In this document: piece after piece, positions 56,701 to 64,000 of the stretch
How positions within the stretch are numbered: position 1 is the stretch's first letter
Layout: each line of letters starts with the position of its first letter
DNA from: Oceanobacillus halotolerans
GTDB lineage: Bacteria; Bacillota; Bacilli; Bacillales; Amphibacillaceae
DNA: 64,000 nucleotides
Reading direction: 5' to 3'
NCBI RefSeq assembly: GCF_010993955.1
Contig: NZ_WIXL01000001.1
Coordinates: 221,317-285,316, forward strand
The notes under the pieces: model-generated
What the model saw: only the letters and a program-made list of their open reading frames with translations
Database searches by the model: none
What the model was told of the DNA's origin: nothing
Translations under genes and position numbers: made by a program

Positions 56701-57278
56701 TGATGCGTAATAACGAGAATATGCATATTGCTTCGCTTCGGAAAAACACTTCGCTTTCCGCGGGGGAGTGGTGAGCCTCCTCGGGCTAGCGCCCTGTGGG
56801 GTCTCACCGATCTCCTACTTCCCGCAGGAGTCTCAGTGTTTTTCCTACGCTAGTGATGTGATTTTGTCCTATATGATTATTAATGGTAATCCGTTGTTAC
56901 GCAGCTGTGGCCAGCCAAATATCCAATATAATTATATGTTTCTCATCATATCTTCTTACTCTTCTTACTTCTGTTGGGTACTTCCAAGCAGCGGAAAATG
57001 CGAGACTCCTACGGGAAAAGGAACAGTCTGAAGACCCCACAGCGAGCCCTTTTTGCTTGCGATGTCTAGCTACAGCGCCTACACCCTCGAGGTCTTAAGT
57101 CAATCCTCATCACGGGCAAAAAACGCCACGCCGAGGCTCGTCTTAAGCTTGTCAGGTGTGATCAAGGCGCTTACGCTTTTGGGTTGAGGAGGCTGAAGCG
57201 TTCCCCGAGGAAAGCGAAGTGTATTTCCGGAACGGGTAAACGCTCTAAACATCGCCTTAACTTACTGCGTATAATATA
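56701..57278. repeat. Large inverted-end repeat, copy A5 (with nested B3)
   Basis: The left arm matches A4 (GGGGGAGTGGTGAGCC). The right arm is different from the other copies: GTGTATTTCCGGAACGGGTA followed by the reverse complement of the A3 left end (CTAAACATCGCCTTAACTTA). So A5 looks like a recombinant of two subfamilies or two left arms. It fills the gap between the riboswitch and rarD. Confidence 0.8.
57063..57184 (+). repeat. Nested hairpin element B3
   Basis: Like B2, it starts GTCTAGCTACAGCGCCTACA and ends CAAGGCGCTTACGCTTTT, but carries ACGGGCAAAAAACGCC where B2 has GTGGCAAAAACCGCC. The complementary change on the other side of the loop keeps the stem. Confidence 0.7.
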
Positions 57279-57331
57279 GAATATACGACATTGAAAACAG
57301 CAAAGTATACGAAAAGTGCATTTTAAAATAA

Positions 57332-58240
57332 TTAACTAGCTTTTACTTGCCGCCGTTTTGGGTTGTGATAAGAAGAACTCATATAAATAAGTAATGCGAT
57401 CCAAATAAGCATAAAGGAAATTAGATGTGCTTGAGAAAAGGTCTCTCCATATGCAAAAATACCAAGGACTAGCATAATGGTTGGTGCGATATATTGTAAA
57501 AACCCGACCATGGAAAGTGGGATTTTCTTGGCACCACTTGCAAACAGTAACAGTGGTATTGCTGTAACGACACCTGCACCAAATAAGATAATTCCAGTTG
57601 TTGAGAAAAACGAACCAGTTGTTATGGTAGTTGTCGGTAATGCCACGACATAAAGGAGCGCGATTGGTGTGATAATCATTGTTTCGATGGTTAACCCAAA
57701 CATCGCACTAACATCAACCATTTTTTTCAATAGCCCATAAATGGCAAATGTAAAAGCTAACGCTAACGATACCCATGGAAACACACCATAGCTAACGGTT
57801 AAGTTGATAACACCAATACCAGCTAATACAAACGAAATAAGCTGTCTTTTGGAAAGCTTCTCTTTTAATACAATCATGCCTAATAGAATGCTAACTAATG
57901 GGTTTATATAATAACCTAAGCTTGCTTGGATGACATGATCACTATTTACCGCCCATATGTATGAAAGCCAGTTCAAACTAATGACAAAAGATGCGACTGT
58001 AATTCCGATCAGTTTCTTTTTATCTTTGGCAATGACTTTACATTCTTGGATAAAGCCAGGCCATTTACGTAAAGCTACAACTACCCCGATCATAAAGACA
58101 AACGACCATATAATTCGATGTGCCAGAATTTCTCCAGCTGGGACATAGTCCACTAACTTCCAATAAGCAGGTAGAAACCCCCAAAGTAAATAGGCACCAA
58201 GTGCATATAAAATACCTGCTTTTTGTTGTGTATCCCCCAT
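57332..58240 (-). CDS. rarD: EamA-family permease RarD
   Basis: With the ATG at 58240 after AAGGGGATAAC, the protein has 302 residues and ten hydrophobic segments. It begins KAGILYALGAYLLWGFLPAY, the N-terminal signature of RarD (chloramphenicol-sensitive protein) in the EamA/DMT superfamily, and has a mid-protein NWLSYIWAVNSDHVIQASLG motif. Family members export or exchange metabolites; the name RarD derives from Pseudomonas and does not prove drug resistance. The frame extends 60 nt upstream but lacks a ribosome site there. It is convergent with nothing and divergent from megL. Confidence 0.85.
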   Translation of the reverse strand: MGDTQQKAGILYALGAYLLWGFLPAYWKLVDYVPAGEILAHRIIWSFVFMIGVVVALRKWPGFIQECKVIAKDKKKLIGITVASFVISLNWLSYIWAVNSDHVIQASLGYYINPLVSILLGMIVLKEKLSKRQLISFVLAGIGVINLTVSYGVFPWVSLALAFTFAIYGLLKKMVDVSAMFGLTIETMIITPIALLYVVALPTTTITTGSFFSTTGIILFGAGVVTAIPLLLFASGAKKIPLSMVGFLQYIAPTIMLVLGIFAYGETFSQAHLISFMLIWIALLIYMSSSYHNPKRRQVKAS

Positions 58241-58281
58241 GTTATCCCCTTCTTTTCTATAAAGTAAAGTGATGAAATAAA

Positions 58282-58327
58282 GAAAGCGAAACCCATCCAA
58301 TTAAAATATAGAAGGATAGCCGCTTTC
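58282..58327 (-). other. Imperfect hairpin in the rarD leader
   Basis: GAAAGCG (58282-58288) pairs with CGCTTTC (58321-58327), with an inner pairing CCATCC/GGAT. On the minus strand it is followed by TTTATTT, about 40 nt before rarD. A weak attenuator is possible. Confidence 0.35.
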
Positions 58328-58406
58328 ATTCGATAATTATTTACCTAAATAAGTTAATCTTAAGAATAATTTTGTAAAAAAGCAATAGGGAAATGTGAAT
58401 TTTCAT

Positions 58407-58420
58407 AGAAAGCGCTTTCA
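58407..58420. promoter_or_regulatory. cre-like catabolite operator
   Basis: AGAAAGCGCTTTCA matches the strong CcpA operator TGAAAGCGCTTTCA at 13 of 14 positions. It overlaps the -35 region of the methionine lyase promoter, so CcpA would repress it when preferred carbon is present. Confidence 0.7.
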
Positions 58421-58444
58421 TAATATCTCTATTTCGAATATGAT
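58416..58444 (+). promoter_or_regulatory. Candidate megL promoter
   Basis: TTTCAT (58416-58421), a 17-bp spacer and TATGAT (58439-58444), 43 bp before the start codon. It is overlapped by the cre-like site. Confidence 0.5.
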
Positions 58445-58486
58445 AGTAGTAGAGAGGTTGGTAAAATAAAGAAGGGGGAGCTTAGG

Positions 58487-59671
58487 ATGTCACGAACTCC
58501 AAAACATTTTGAAACAGCTGTTATTCATGAGGGTTACGATGCGAAAGATATGTTAGGGAGTCTTACTACACCATTATTTCAAACATCAACGTTTACATTT
58601 GGTTCAGCAGAACAAGGGGAACGTCGTTTCGGGGGAGAAGAGGAGGGTTATATTTACTCACGGTTGGGTAATCCAACAGTAACAGCCTTAGAAGAGCGTA
58701 TTGCTGCACTGGAAAATGGGGAAAGAGGTCTTGCCTTTGGATCTGGAATGGCTGCTGTTTCTGCTGTTTTAGTTGCCTTAACCAAGGCGAATGATCATAT
58801 TGTTTGTTCAAGTGGGCTCTATGGCTGTACATTCGGGCTGTTAACGATGATGAAAGAAAAATATAACATTGATCATGATTTTTCAACGATGGAATCTAAA
58901 GAAGCACTTCGTTCGATGATCAAGCCTGAGACAGCTTGTATCTATGTGGAGACACCAATTAATCCAACAATGAAGGTCATTGATCTACAGATGGTTGCAA
59001 GAGTTGCCAAAGAGTTTAATATACCTGTTGTCGTCGATAACACGTTTTCTTCACCTTATTTACAGCGGCCACTTGAGTTAGGTTGTGATGTCGTTGTTCA
59101 TAGTGCTACAAAATATATAGGAGGCCATGGTGATGTTATTGCTGGACTTGTGGTAGGTAAGAAAGAATTCTTAGATGATGTTGCGATGACTACCCAAAAA
59201 GATATTGGAGGAATTATTTCTCCGTTTGATGCATGGCTACTGCTAAGAGGGCTAAAGACATTGCCAATACGACTTGATCGCCATTGTGATAACGCTGAAA
59301 AAATAGTTGAAAAGTTGCGTGAGCATCCAAAGGTATCTACTGTATATTATCCAGGTGATGAGAAAAATCCTGATCACCCGATAATGATGAAGCAAATGAA
59401 ACAAGGCGGAGGGGTCATCTCCTTTGAAATCGGAGGAACGAAAGAGGATGCACAACGAATGCTAAACCATCTATCCTTTCTTAAAATTGCGGTTAGTTTA
59501 GGGGATGCAGAGACATTAATTCAGCATCCAGCTACGATGACACACTCTGTTGTACCAGAACCTTCCCGTTTAAAAATGGGGATTACAGATCAATTAATTC
59601 GTTTGTCAGTCGGATTAGAACAGTGGGAGGATATCTGGTTTGATTTAAATGAAGCATTAAATAGTTTATAA
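58487..59671 (+). CDS. megL: Methionine gamma-lyase (Cys/Met metabolism PLP enzyme)
   Basis: The 394-residue PLP enzyme of the CGS/MGL family has YIYSRLGNPTV near residue 55, FGSGMAA near 84, DNTFSSPYLQRP near 184 and SATKYIGGHGD with PLP-binding Lys209. The motif LYGCT places a cysteine at residue 114, matching the active-site cysteine typical of methionine gamma-lyase; related beta-lyases and synthases usually have Gly or Ser there. The enzyme splits methionine into methanethiol, ammonia and 2-oxobutyrate. The start follows AAGGGGGAGC. A cre-like operator upstream and a terminator after it support a catabolic, singly transcribed gene, opposing the MetYX biosynthetic operon nearby. Confidence 0.85.
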   Translation: MSRTPKHFETAVIHEGYDAKDMLGSLTTPLFQTSTFTFGSAEQGERRFGGEEEGYIYSRLGNPTVTALEERIAALENGERGLAFGSGMAAVSAVLVALTKANDHIVCSSGLYGCTFGLLTMMKEKYNIDHDFSTMESKEALRSMIKPETACIYVETPINPTMKVIDLQMVARVAKEFNIPVVVDNTFSSPYLQRPLELGCDVVVHSATKYIGGHGDVIAGLVVGKKEFLDDVAMTTQKDIGGIISPFDAWLLLRGLKTLPIRLDRHCDNAEKIVEKLREHPKVSTVYYPGDEKNPDHPIMMKQMKQGGGVISFEIGGTKEDAQRMLNHLSFLKIAVSLGDAETLIQHPATMTHSVVPEPSRLKMGITDQLIRLSVGLEQWEDIWFDLNEALNSL

Positions 59672-59691
59672 GTACTAAGCATAGTTTGACT

Positions 59692-59726
59692 AAGAACCTA
59701 TATCCTAATAAGTATAGGTTCTTTTT
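59692..59726 (+). terminator. Terminator after megL
   Basis: AAGAACCTATA pairs with TATAGGTTCTT, followed by TTTATTTTT. Beyond it, 59727-60035 is A/T-rich with no gene seen. Confidence 0.85.
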
Positions 59727-60035
59727 ATTTTTGGCTGTTTTCCAAAAGATTGTTGATTTTTCAAGTATACATCTTAATACACAATTTAGTTTAATAGCAG
59801 CATAATATATGAAAAAATCCTTTCATAAAAAGTTGTTGCTTCCATTTATACCATTTAAATAACACTTTCTAGTTAGAACGGGTCAATACTTTTGCCTTTG
59901 GATAATATAGGTGTTGTATCATGAACAACAGGCTGTTGGTTTTCTTGCAACTAATGGGAAAAATTAACGATAAATGGAAATTTGTGCTATATTATGTATA
60001 ATGCAACTTCTTTGGTTACGGATATAGGAAGGAAG

Positions 60036-61484
60036 ATGACGTTGGAATTTATGCCTTACTTGTTAGGTTCTATTCTGTTATTTAATATATTTTTGGCATT
60101 TACCATCATTTTTTTAGAACGAAAAGATGCTAGTTCAACATGGGCTTGGCTTATGGTATTATTTTTCATTCCAATTGCAGGCTTTTTGTTATATTTAATC
60201 TTCGGAAGAAAATTGAGCAACCAACGTATATTCACATGGGATACCAAAAGCAAACTAGGGGTAAAAAATGCTGTTATGAGCCAGGAAAAGGCGATTGAGG
60301 AAGGCCGCTTTGTTTATAAGGATGAAAGCCTGGTCGCTTATAAGGATTTATATTTATTACATTTACGTAACAATGATGCTATTTTAACACAGGATAACGA
60401 AGTAAAAATCTACACGGATGGAACAGAAAAGTTTGCTGATTTAATCTATGATTTAGAACAGGCAACCGATCATATTCATTTATTATACTATATTATTCGC
60501 CATGACCATTTAGGAAAACGGATTGCGGATGTGCTGATTAAAAAGGCAAATGAGGGTGTCGACATACGTGTTTTGTATGATGACATGGGCTCTAGATCGT
60601 TAAGTCGAAAATATGTGAAACGGTTGCAACGTGCTGGGGTTGAATTAGAGGCATTTTTTCCGCCGAAAATTCCTAATATCAATTTTAAAATAAATTATCG
60701 TAACCACCGTAAACTAGCGATTATCGATGGCGAAGTTGGATATATAGGTGGTTTTAATATAGGGGATGAATACCTAGGTAAGAATAAAAAGTTTGGGTAT
60801 TGGCGTGATACCCATTTACGTGTGTATGGCGATGCGGTAAGCACAATGCAAACAAGATTTATTTTAGATTGGAACCAAGCATCTCGGAATGATATTTTAT
60901 ATGAAAATCGATATTATCAAGCAGAACCTAAAGGGCAGACGGGGGTGCAAATTGTATCGAGTGGACCTGATTCTGATTGGGAACAAATCAAGTATGGCTA
61001 TATCAAGATGATTTTAATGGCAAAGAAGTATATATACATTCAAACGCCATATTTTATACCAGATGAAAGTTTAAAAGATGCACTAAGAATCGCGGCATTA
61101 TCTGGTGTAAACATAAAATTGATGATCCCCAATAAACCAGACCATCCATTTGTCTATTGGGCAACCTTATCTTATATCGGGGATTTATTGAATGCTGGTG
61201 CTTCCGTTTATATTTATCAAAATGGATTTTTACATGCAAAAACGTTAGTGGTGGACGGTAAAATTTCATCTGTAGGGACGGCAAATATTGATGTACGAAG
61301 TTTTCGCTTAAACTTTGAGGTTAATGCATTTTTATACGACAGGAAACTTACGCAAAGATTAGTGGAGGCTTTTGAAAACGATATAGAGCTTGCCACCCAA
61401 ATGACGAAAAAGCTATATGCGAAACGCTCATTAGGAATTCGCTTTAAAGAGTCTATCTCGCGGCTAATTTCACCGATCCTATAG
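60036..61484 (+). CDS. clsA: Cardiolipin synthase
   Basis: From the ATG at 60036 (GGAAGG 3 nt upstream; the TTG at 60042 has better spacing) the protein has 482 residues, the usual length of Bacillus ClsA. Two N-terminal membrane helices are followed by two phospholipase D domains, each with an HKD motif: NHRKLAIIDG near residue 220 and HAKTLVVDG near 410, the latter followed by SVGTANIDVRSF. It joins two phosphatidylglycerol molecules into cardiolipin, which matters in salt-adapted membranes. It is followed 55 nt later by the thioesterase gene on the same strand; no terminator is visible between them. Confidence 0.92.
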   Translation: MTLEFMPYLLGSILLFNIFLAFTIIFLERKDASSTWAWLMVLFFIPIAGFLLYLIFGRKLSNQRIFTWDTKSKLGVKNAVMSQEKAIEEGRFVYKDESLVAYKDLYLLHLRNNDAILTQDNEVKIYTDGTEKFADLIYDLEQATDHIHLLYYIIRHDHLGKRIADVLIKKANEGVDIRVLYDDMGSRSLSRKYVKRLQRAGVELEAFFPPKIPNINFKINYRNHRKLAIIDGEVGYIGGFNIGDEYLGKNKKFGYWRDTHLRVYGDAVSTMQTRFILDWNQASRNDILYENRYYQAEPKGQTGVQIVSSGPDSDWEQIKYGYIKMILMAKKYIYIQTPYFIPDESLKDALRIAALSGVNIKLMIPNKPDHPFVYWATLSYIGDLLNAGASVYIYQNGFLHAKTLVVDGKISSVGTANIDVRSFRLNFEVNAFLYDRKLTQRLVEAFENDIELATQMTKKLYAKRSLGIRFKESISRLISPIL

Positions 61485-61539
61485 TAAATATAGACTTTAA
61501 GGGCAAACTAGCTATATCATTTTTATAGGAGGAATCTCA

Positions 61540-62055
61540 ATGGACCAAAAGCCATGTGCAGCATCCTTAACGGTAAAAACATCCCATGTCTTGCCACCAG
61601 ATACGAATACACATGGGACGCTATTTGGTGGAAAGTTAATGGCACATATCGATGATGTAGCAGCAATTGCTGCAGTACGACATGCTAGAAAGCCTGTTGT
61701 GACAGCTTCTACTGATTCGGTGGATTTCTTAGCACCTGTCAAAGAAGGGGATTCCATCTGTTTAGAAGCTTTTGTAACTTGGACACATAAAACGTCAATG
61801 GAAGTGTTTGTCAAGGCGGTTACAGAAGACTTAATTACTGGTGAGCGACAAGTATGTACAACAGCCTTTTTAACCTTTGTAGCGGTTGATGAAAACGGTC
61901 AACCGACTGCCATTCCAAGTGTGTATCCTGAAAGTGAACAAGAGAAGAAGTTAAATAAGGGTGCAGAAAACCGCGCAAAACGGCGTAACAAACGACGCAG
62001 TGAGTCAAAAGAATTGGCGGCCACATTCGGCACAGCTTTTCCGTGGAATGAATAA
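61540..62055 (+). CDS. Acyl-CoA thioesterase, hotdog fold (YkhA-like)
   Basis: The 171-residue protein has a hotdog domain with LPPDTNTHGTLFGGKLMAHI near residue 20 and DDVAAIAA, the motif of the BFIT/BACH-type acyl-CoA thioesterases, with conserved Asn and Asp of the active site. A basic C-terminal tail (AENRAKRRNKRRSESKELA) follows. It hydrolyses acyl-CoA to free fatty acid and CoA; chain preference is unknown. The ATG follows ATAGGAGGAATC. It resembles B. subtilis YkhA in length and tail. It may share a transcript with clsA, linking both to membrane lipid turnover. Confidence 0.88.
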   Translation: MDQKPCAASLTVKTSHVLPPDTNTHGTLFGGKLMAHIDDVAAIAAVRHARKPVVTASTDSVDFLAPVKEGDSICLEAFVTWTHKTSMEVFVKAVTEDLITGERQVCTTAFLTFVAVDENGQPTAIPSVYPESEQEKKLNKGAENRAKRRNKRRSESKELAATFGTAFPWNE

Positions 62056-62104
62056 GATTATTAAGAACTGAATCCCTGGGTACGAAGACTCAAGATAGAT
62101 GCGT

Positions 62105-62300
62105 AAGGAAGCACCTTGGTTGCAAATACTGAACCTTTGTTTGGGAAAACTGAACCCCCGCGTATGAATACTGAACCTCGGGGTGCAAATACTGAACATC
62201 AGCATTCAAAAACTGAACCTTCGTATGAAAGGACTCAAACCCACACGCATAAATACTGAACCAGGGTATACAAAGACCGAACCTTTGAAGACATCCTACC
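62105..62300. repeat. Degenerate ~25-bp tandem array
   Basis: Eight or nine units of a core like AAATACTGAACCTTTG recur every 24-26 bp (for example near 62125, 62149, 62173, 62198, 62222 and 62270). Units vary in both the core and the connecting bases. The array fills the gap between the thioesterase gene and the HxlR terminator. A minus-strand open frame across it has an eight-residue periodicity but no ribosome site. Confidence 0.7.
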
Positions 62301-62312
62301 TGAGTCCAAAAA

Positions 62313-62346
62313 AAATGGTGCTTTCCATTTATGGGAGGCACCATTA
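62313..62346 (-). terminator. Terminator of the HxlR gene
   Basis: AATGGTGC(C) on each side forms a stem over 62314-62345. On the minus strand it ends in TTTTTTTT. It overlaps the last codons region of the HxlR gene boundary. Confidence 0.75.
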
Positions 62347-62685
62347 TTACGATTGGTTTACTTGTTTGTTTGTTTCTTCCTCTATCGTTACCCAGCCATT
62401 GGCCCAATGTTCAATGGCCTGAATGACGGGTTCTAATGCTTTTCCTTTTTCAGATAATGAATATTCAATCCGTACTGGGAATTCGGAGTAGATATTTCGT
62501 TCAACAATCCCCTCTTTTTCTAACATCTTTAATCGGTCAGAGAGTAATCTACCACTAATCGGCAATTCAGCTTCCATTTCAGAGAAACGCTTCGTCCCTT
62601 TTAACAAATCAAATAAAATGAGACCAACCCAGCGTTTACTTATTAATTGCATAGCTTTTTCAAAACGTGGACATAATTCCTCCAT
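62347..62685 (-). CDS. HxlR-family winged-helix regulator
   Basis: The 112-residue protein has the HxlR/YodB pattern: CPRFEKAMQLISKRWVGLIL near the N-terminus with an early cysteine (Cys5), GTKRFSEMEAELPISGRLLS as recognition helix region, and EYSLSEKGKALEPVIQAIEHW at the end. Cys5 corresponds to the redox-sensing cysteine of YodB-type repressors, so thiol or quinone sensing is possible. The start at 62685 follows GAGAGGGGGTATCC. It is divergent from the aminopeptidase gene (232-bp gap). The target may be distant; the DoxX gene at 6800, with its perfect palindrome, is an attractive but untested candidate. Confidence 0.88.
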   Translation of the reverse strand: MEELCPRFEKAMQLISKRWVGLILFDLLKGTKRFSEMEAELPISGRLLSDRLKMLEKEGIVERNIYSEFPVRIEYSLSEKGKALEPVIQAIEHWANGWVTIEEETNKQVNQS

Positions 62686-62916
62686 GAGGATACCCCCTCT
62701 CTGAGAAGCATGGGTTACGAAATGTAAGTACTACTATCATATCACAATTTGAAGCCTTCGTAAATTTAATATTCCCACAGCAACATGGTATAAATGGTTA
62801 GCAGGTAGTAATAGTTGGCTATTTAACAAATTTATGAAATAATATGATCAGTATATGCTTTTTGTGGGAAAAGTATAAAAATGGTAATACATAAACACTT
62901 TAGAGGAGGATTTAAA

Positions 62917-64000
62917 ATGGCAGATAAACGAATAATGGAAAAGTATGCAGAATTAGCTTTACGTACTGGTGTGAATATACAGCAAAACCAAGCATTAATG
63001 ATTAATGCGCCTCTTGAAGGGGTAGATTTTACGAAAGTTGTTGTTCGAAAGGCATATGAAATGGGTGCAAAAGATGTACATATTAATTGGGTGGATGATG
63101 AGTTAACATTACTAAAATACCAAAACGCACCAGATGAGGTCATCAAGAATTATCCAGATTGGAAGGTTCAACTACAAGAATCTTTTGCAGAAGATGGAGC
63201 AGCTGTCCTAAATATCCGATCCACTAACCCAGACCTGTTGAAGGATATTGACCCACAACGGGTAGCAGATGCTAACAAAGCTGCTGCCCAGGCATTAAAG
63301 AACTTTAAGAAGTATACGATGAACGATAAAATTGCATGGAGCATTATTAGCATTCCTACAGGAGATTGGGCACAGAAGATTTTTCCAGATAAATCAAGAG
63401 AAGATGCAATCGAAAGCTTATGGGATGCAATTGTGAAAATTGTTCGTGTTGACAAGGAAGATCCAATTGCAGCATGGGATAGCCATAACGAAACATTAAT
63501 TACCGCACGTGAATTACTCAACAAGAAAAATTACCAAAAACTTATTTTTAAAGCACCTGGAACGGACCTAGAAATGGAATTACCAAAAGGCCATATTTGG
63601 AAAGGTGGATCAGCTCAAACGGAGGGTGGTGTCACATTTAATCCAAATATGCCAACAGAAGAAGTATTCTCCATGCCACATAAATATGGTGTTAATGGAA
63701 CCGTATCTAGTACAAAACCATTGAACTATGGTGGTAGCTTAATCGATAATTTCAGCCTCACCTTTAAGGATGGAAAAGTAGTTGACTTCAAAGCAGAACA
63801 AGGAGAAGACACATTAAAGCACTTACTGGATACAGACGAAGGTGCACGCCGTCTTGGAGAAGTTGCACTTGTACCAGATGAGTCCCCAGTATCTAAATCT
63901 GGTTTAATTTTCTATAATACGTTATTCGATGAAAATGCATCATGCCATATCGCGCTTGGGAAGGCTTACCCTACCAATGTAGAAGGTGGGTCGAACATGA
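62917..64000 (+). CDS. ampS: M29-family aminopeptidase (AmpS-like), partial
   Basis: The ATG at 62917 follows TAGAGGAGG, and the frame runs off the window end after 361 codons of an expected 410. Conserved M29 blocks are YAELALRTGVNIQQNQALMI near the start, GAKDVHINWVDDE near 52, KAPGTDLEMELPKGHIWKGG near 212 and the metal-site segment TNVEGGSN at the edge. These enzymes are cytoplasmic, cobalt- or zinc-dependent leucyl-type aminopeptidases that trim free N-terminal residues from peptides, complementing the peptide importer and M14 peptidase in this window. The last catalytic metal ligands lie beyond the edge. It is transcribed away from the HxlR gene. Confidence 0.92.
   Translation, partial: MADKRIMEKYAELALRTGVNIQQNQALMINAPLEGVDFTKVVVRKAYEMGAKDVHINWVDDELTLLKYQNAPDEVIKNYPDWKVQLQESFAEDGAAVLNIRSTNPDLLKDIDPQRVADANKAAAQALKNFKKYTMNDKIAWSIISIPTGDWAQKIFPDKSREDAIESLWDAIVKIVRVDKEDPIAAWDSHNETLITARELLNKKNYQKLIFKAPGTDLEMELPKGHIWKGGSAQTEGGVTFNPNMPTEEVFSMPHKYGVNGTVSSTKPLNYGGSLIDNFSLTFKDGKVVDFKAEQGEDTLKHLLDTDEGARRLGEVALVPDESPVSKSGLIFYNTLFDENASCHIALGKAYPTNVEGGSNM

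Noticed and set aside
62090-62407. Minus-strand open frame with eight-residue VQ(F/Y) periodicity
   Set aside because: It reflects the ~24-25-bp DNA repeats, starts inside the HxlR gene without a ribosome site, and the period drifts in the DNA.

Overview
The window looks like chromosomal DNA of a low-GC, Gram-positive Bacillaceae species, probably a moderately halophilic or alkali-tolerant relative of Oceanobacillus, Virgibacillus or Gracilibacillus. This is inferred from strong AGGAGG-type ribosome binding sites, sigma-A type promoters, a SAM-I riboswitch, a cre-like catabolite operator, very acidic lipoproteins and many Bacillus-type families (YhaP/YhaQ, YpmR/YpmS, YkpA, YocH, YpuA, DUF1850-TRAP). 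No rRNA, tRNA, prophage or CRISPR locus was seen. The window opens inside one gene fragment and closes inside an M29 aminopeptidase gene.

Layout. Positions 1-3480 are a decayed region: a 5'-truncated second copy of the ABC-2 permease found intact just downstream, remnants of two IS1380-type transposases and one IS3-type transposase, a frameshifted secreted protein gene and a small lipoprotein gene. Positions 3.5-16 kb hold a YhaPQ-like ABC exporter, an M23 peptidase, DoxX, a PH-domain protein, a Cu/Zn superoxide dismutase, a 51-bp tandem array, a NERD protein, an MFS transporter, a SWIM-SNF2 helicase and a multidomain regulator. Positions 16.9-20.7 kb are a TAXI-type TRAP transporter operon. 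Positions 20.8-34.5 kb are a large peptide-uptake locus: a divergent DppCBDF-type operon, three paralogous solute-binding lipoproteins and a 998-residue M14-type metallopeptidase. Positions 35-44 kb carry a MATE pump, a lysozyme-like protein, RidA, an iron-type alcohol dehydrogenase, a DUF1450 protein, an MFS pump, YpuA and a LysM-3D cell wall protein. Positions 44-51.5 kb carry the threonine-to-glycine pair (kbl, tdh), the ABC-F protein YkpA, a papain-fold-like protein and a WYL regulator. Positions 51.6-59.7 kb carry ypmSR, a SAM-riboswitch-controlled metY-metX operon with an unusual C-terminal extension on MetY, rarD and a methionine gamma-lyase with a cre-like site. The end holds cardiolipin synthase, an acyl-CoA thioesterase, an HxlR regulator and an aminopeptidase.

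The most distinctive part is the intergenic DNA. It holds (i) six copies of a large repeat with inverted ends, into which a ~120-bp hairpin element is inserted at the same site in three copies, plus a second insert; (ii) three copies of a ~115-bp element made of two hairpins and a T-run, resembling a small RNA gene or a mobile terminator; and (iii) three unrelated-looking arrays with periods near 51, 50 and 25 bp.

Functionally the window is weighted toward import and breakdown of peptides and amino acids (Dpp system, M14 and M29 peptidases, threonine and methionine catabolism, TRAP uptake) and toward envelope maintenance.
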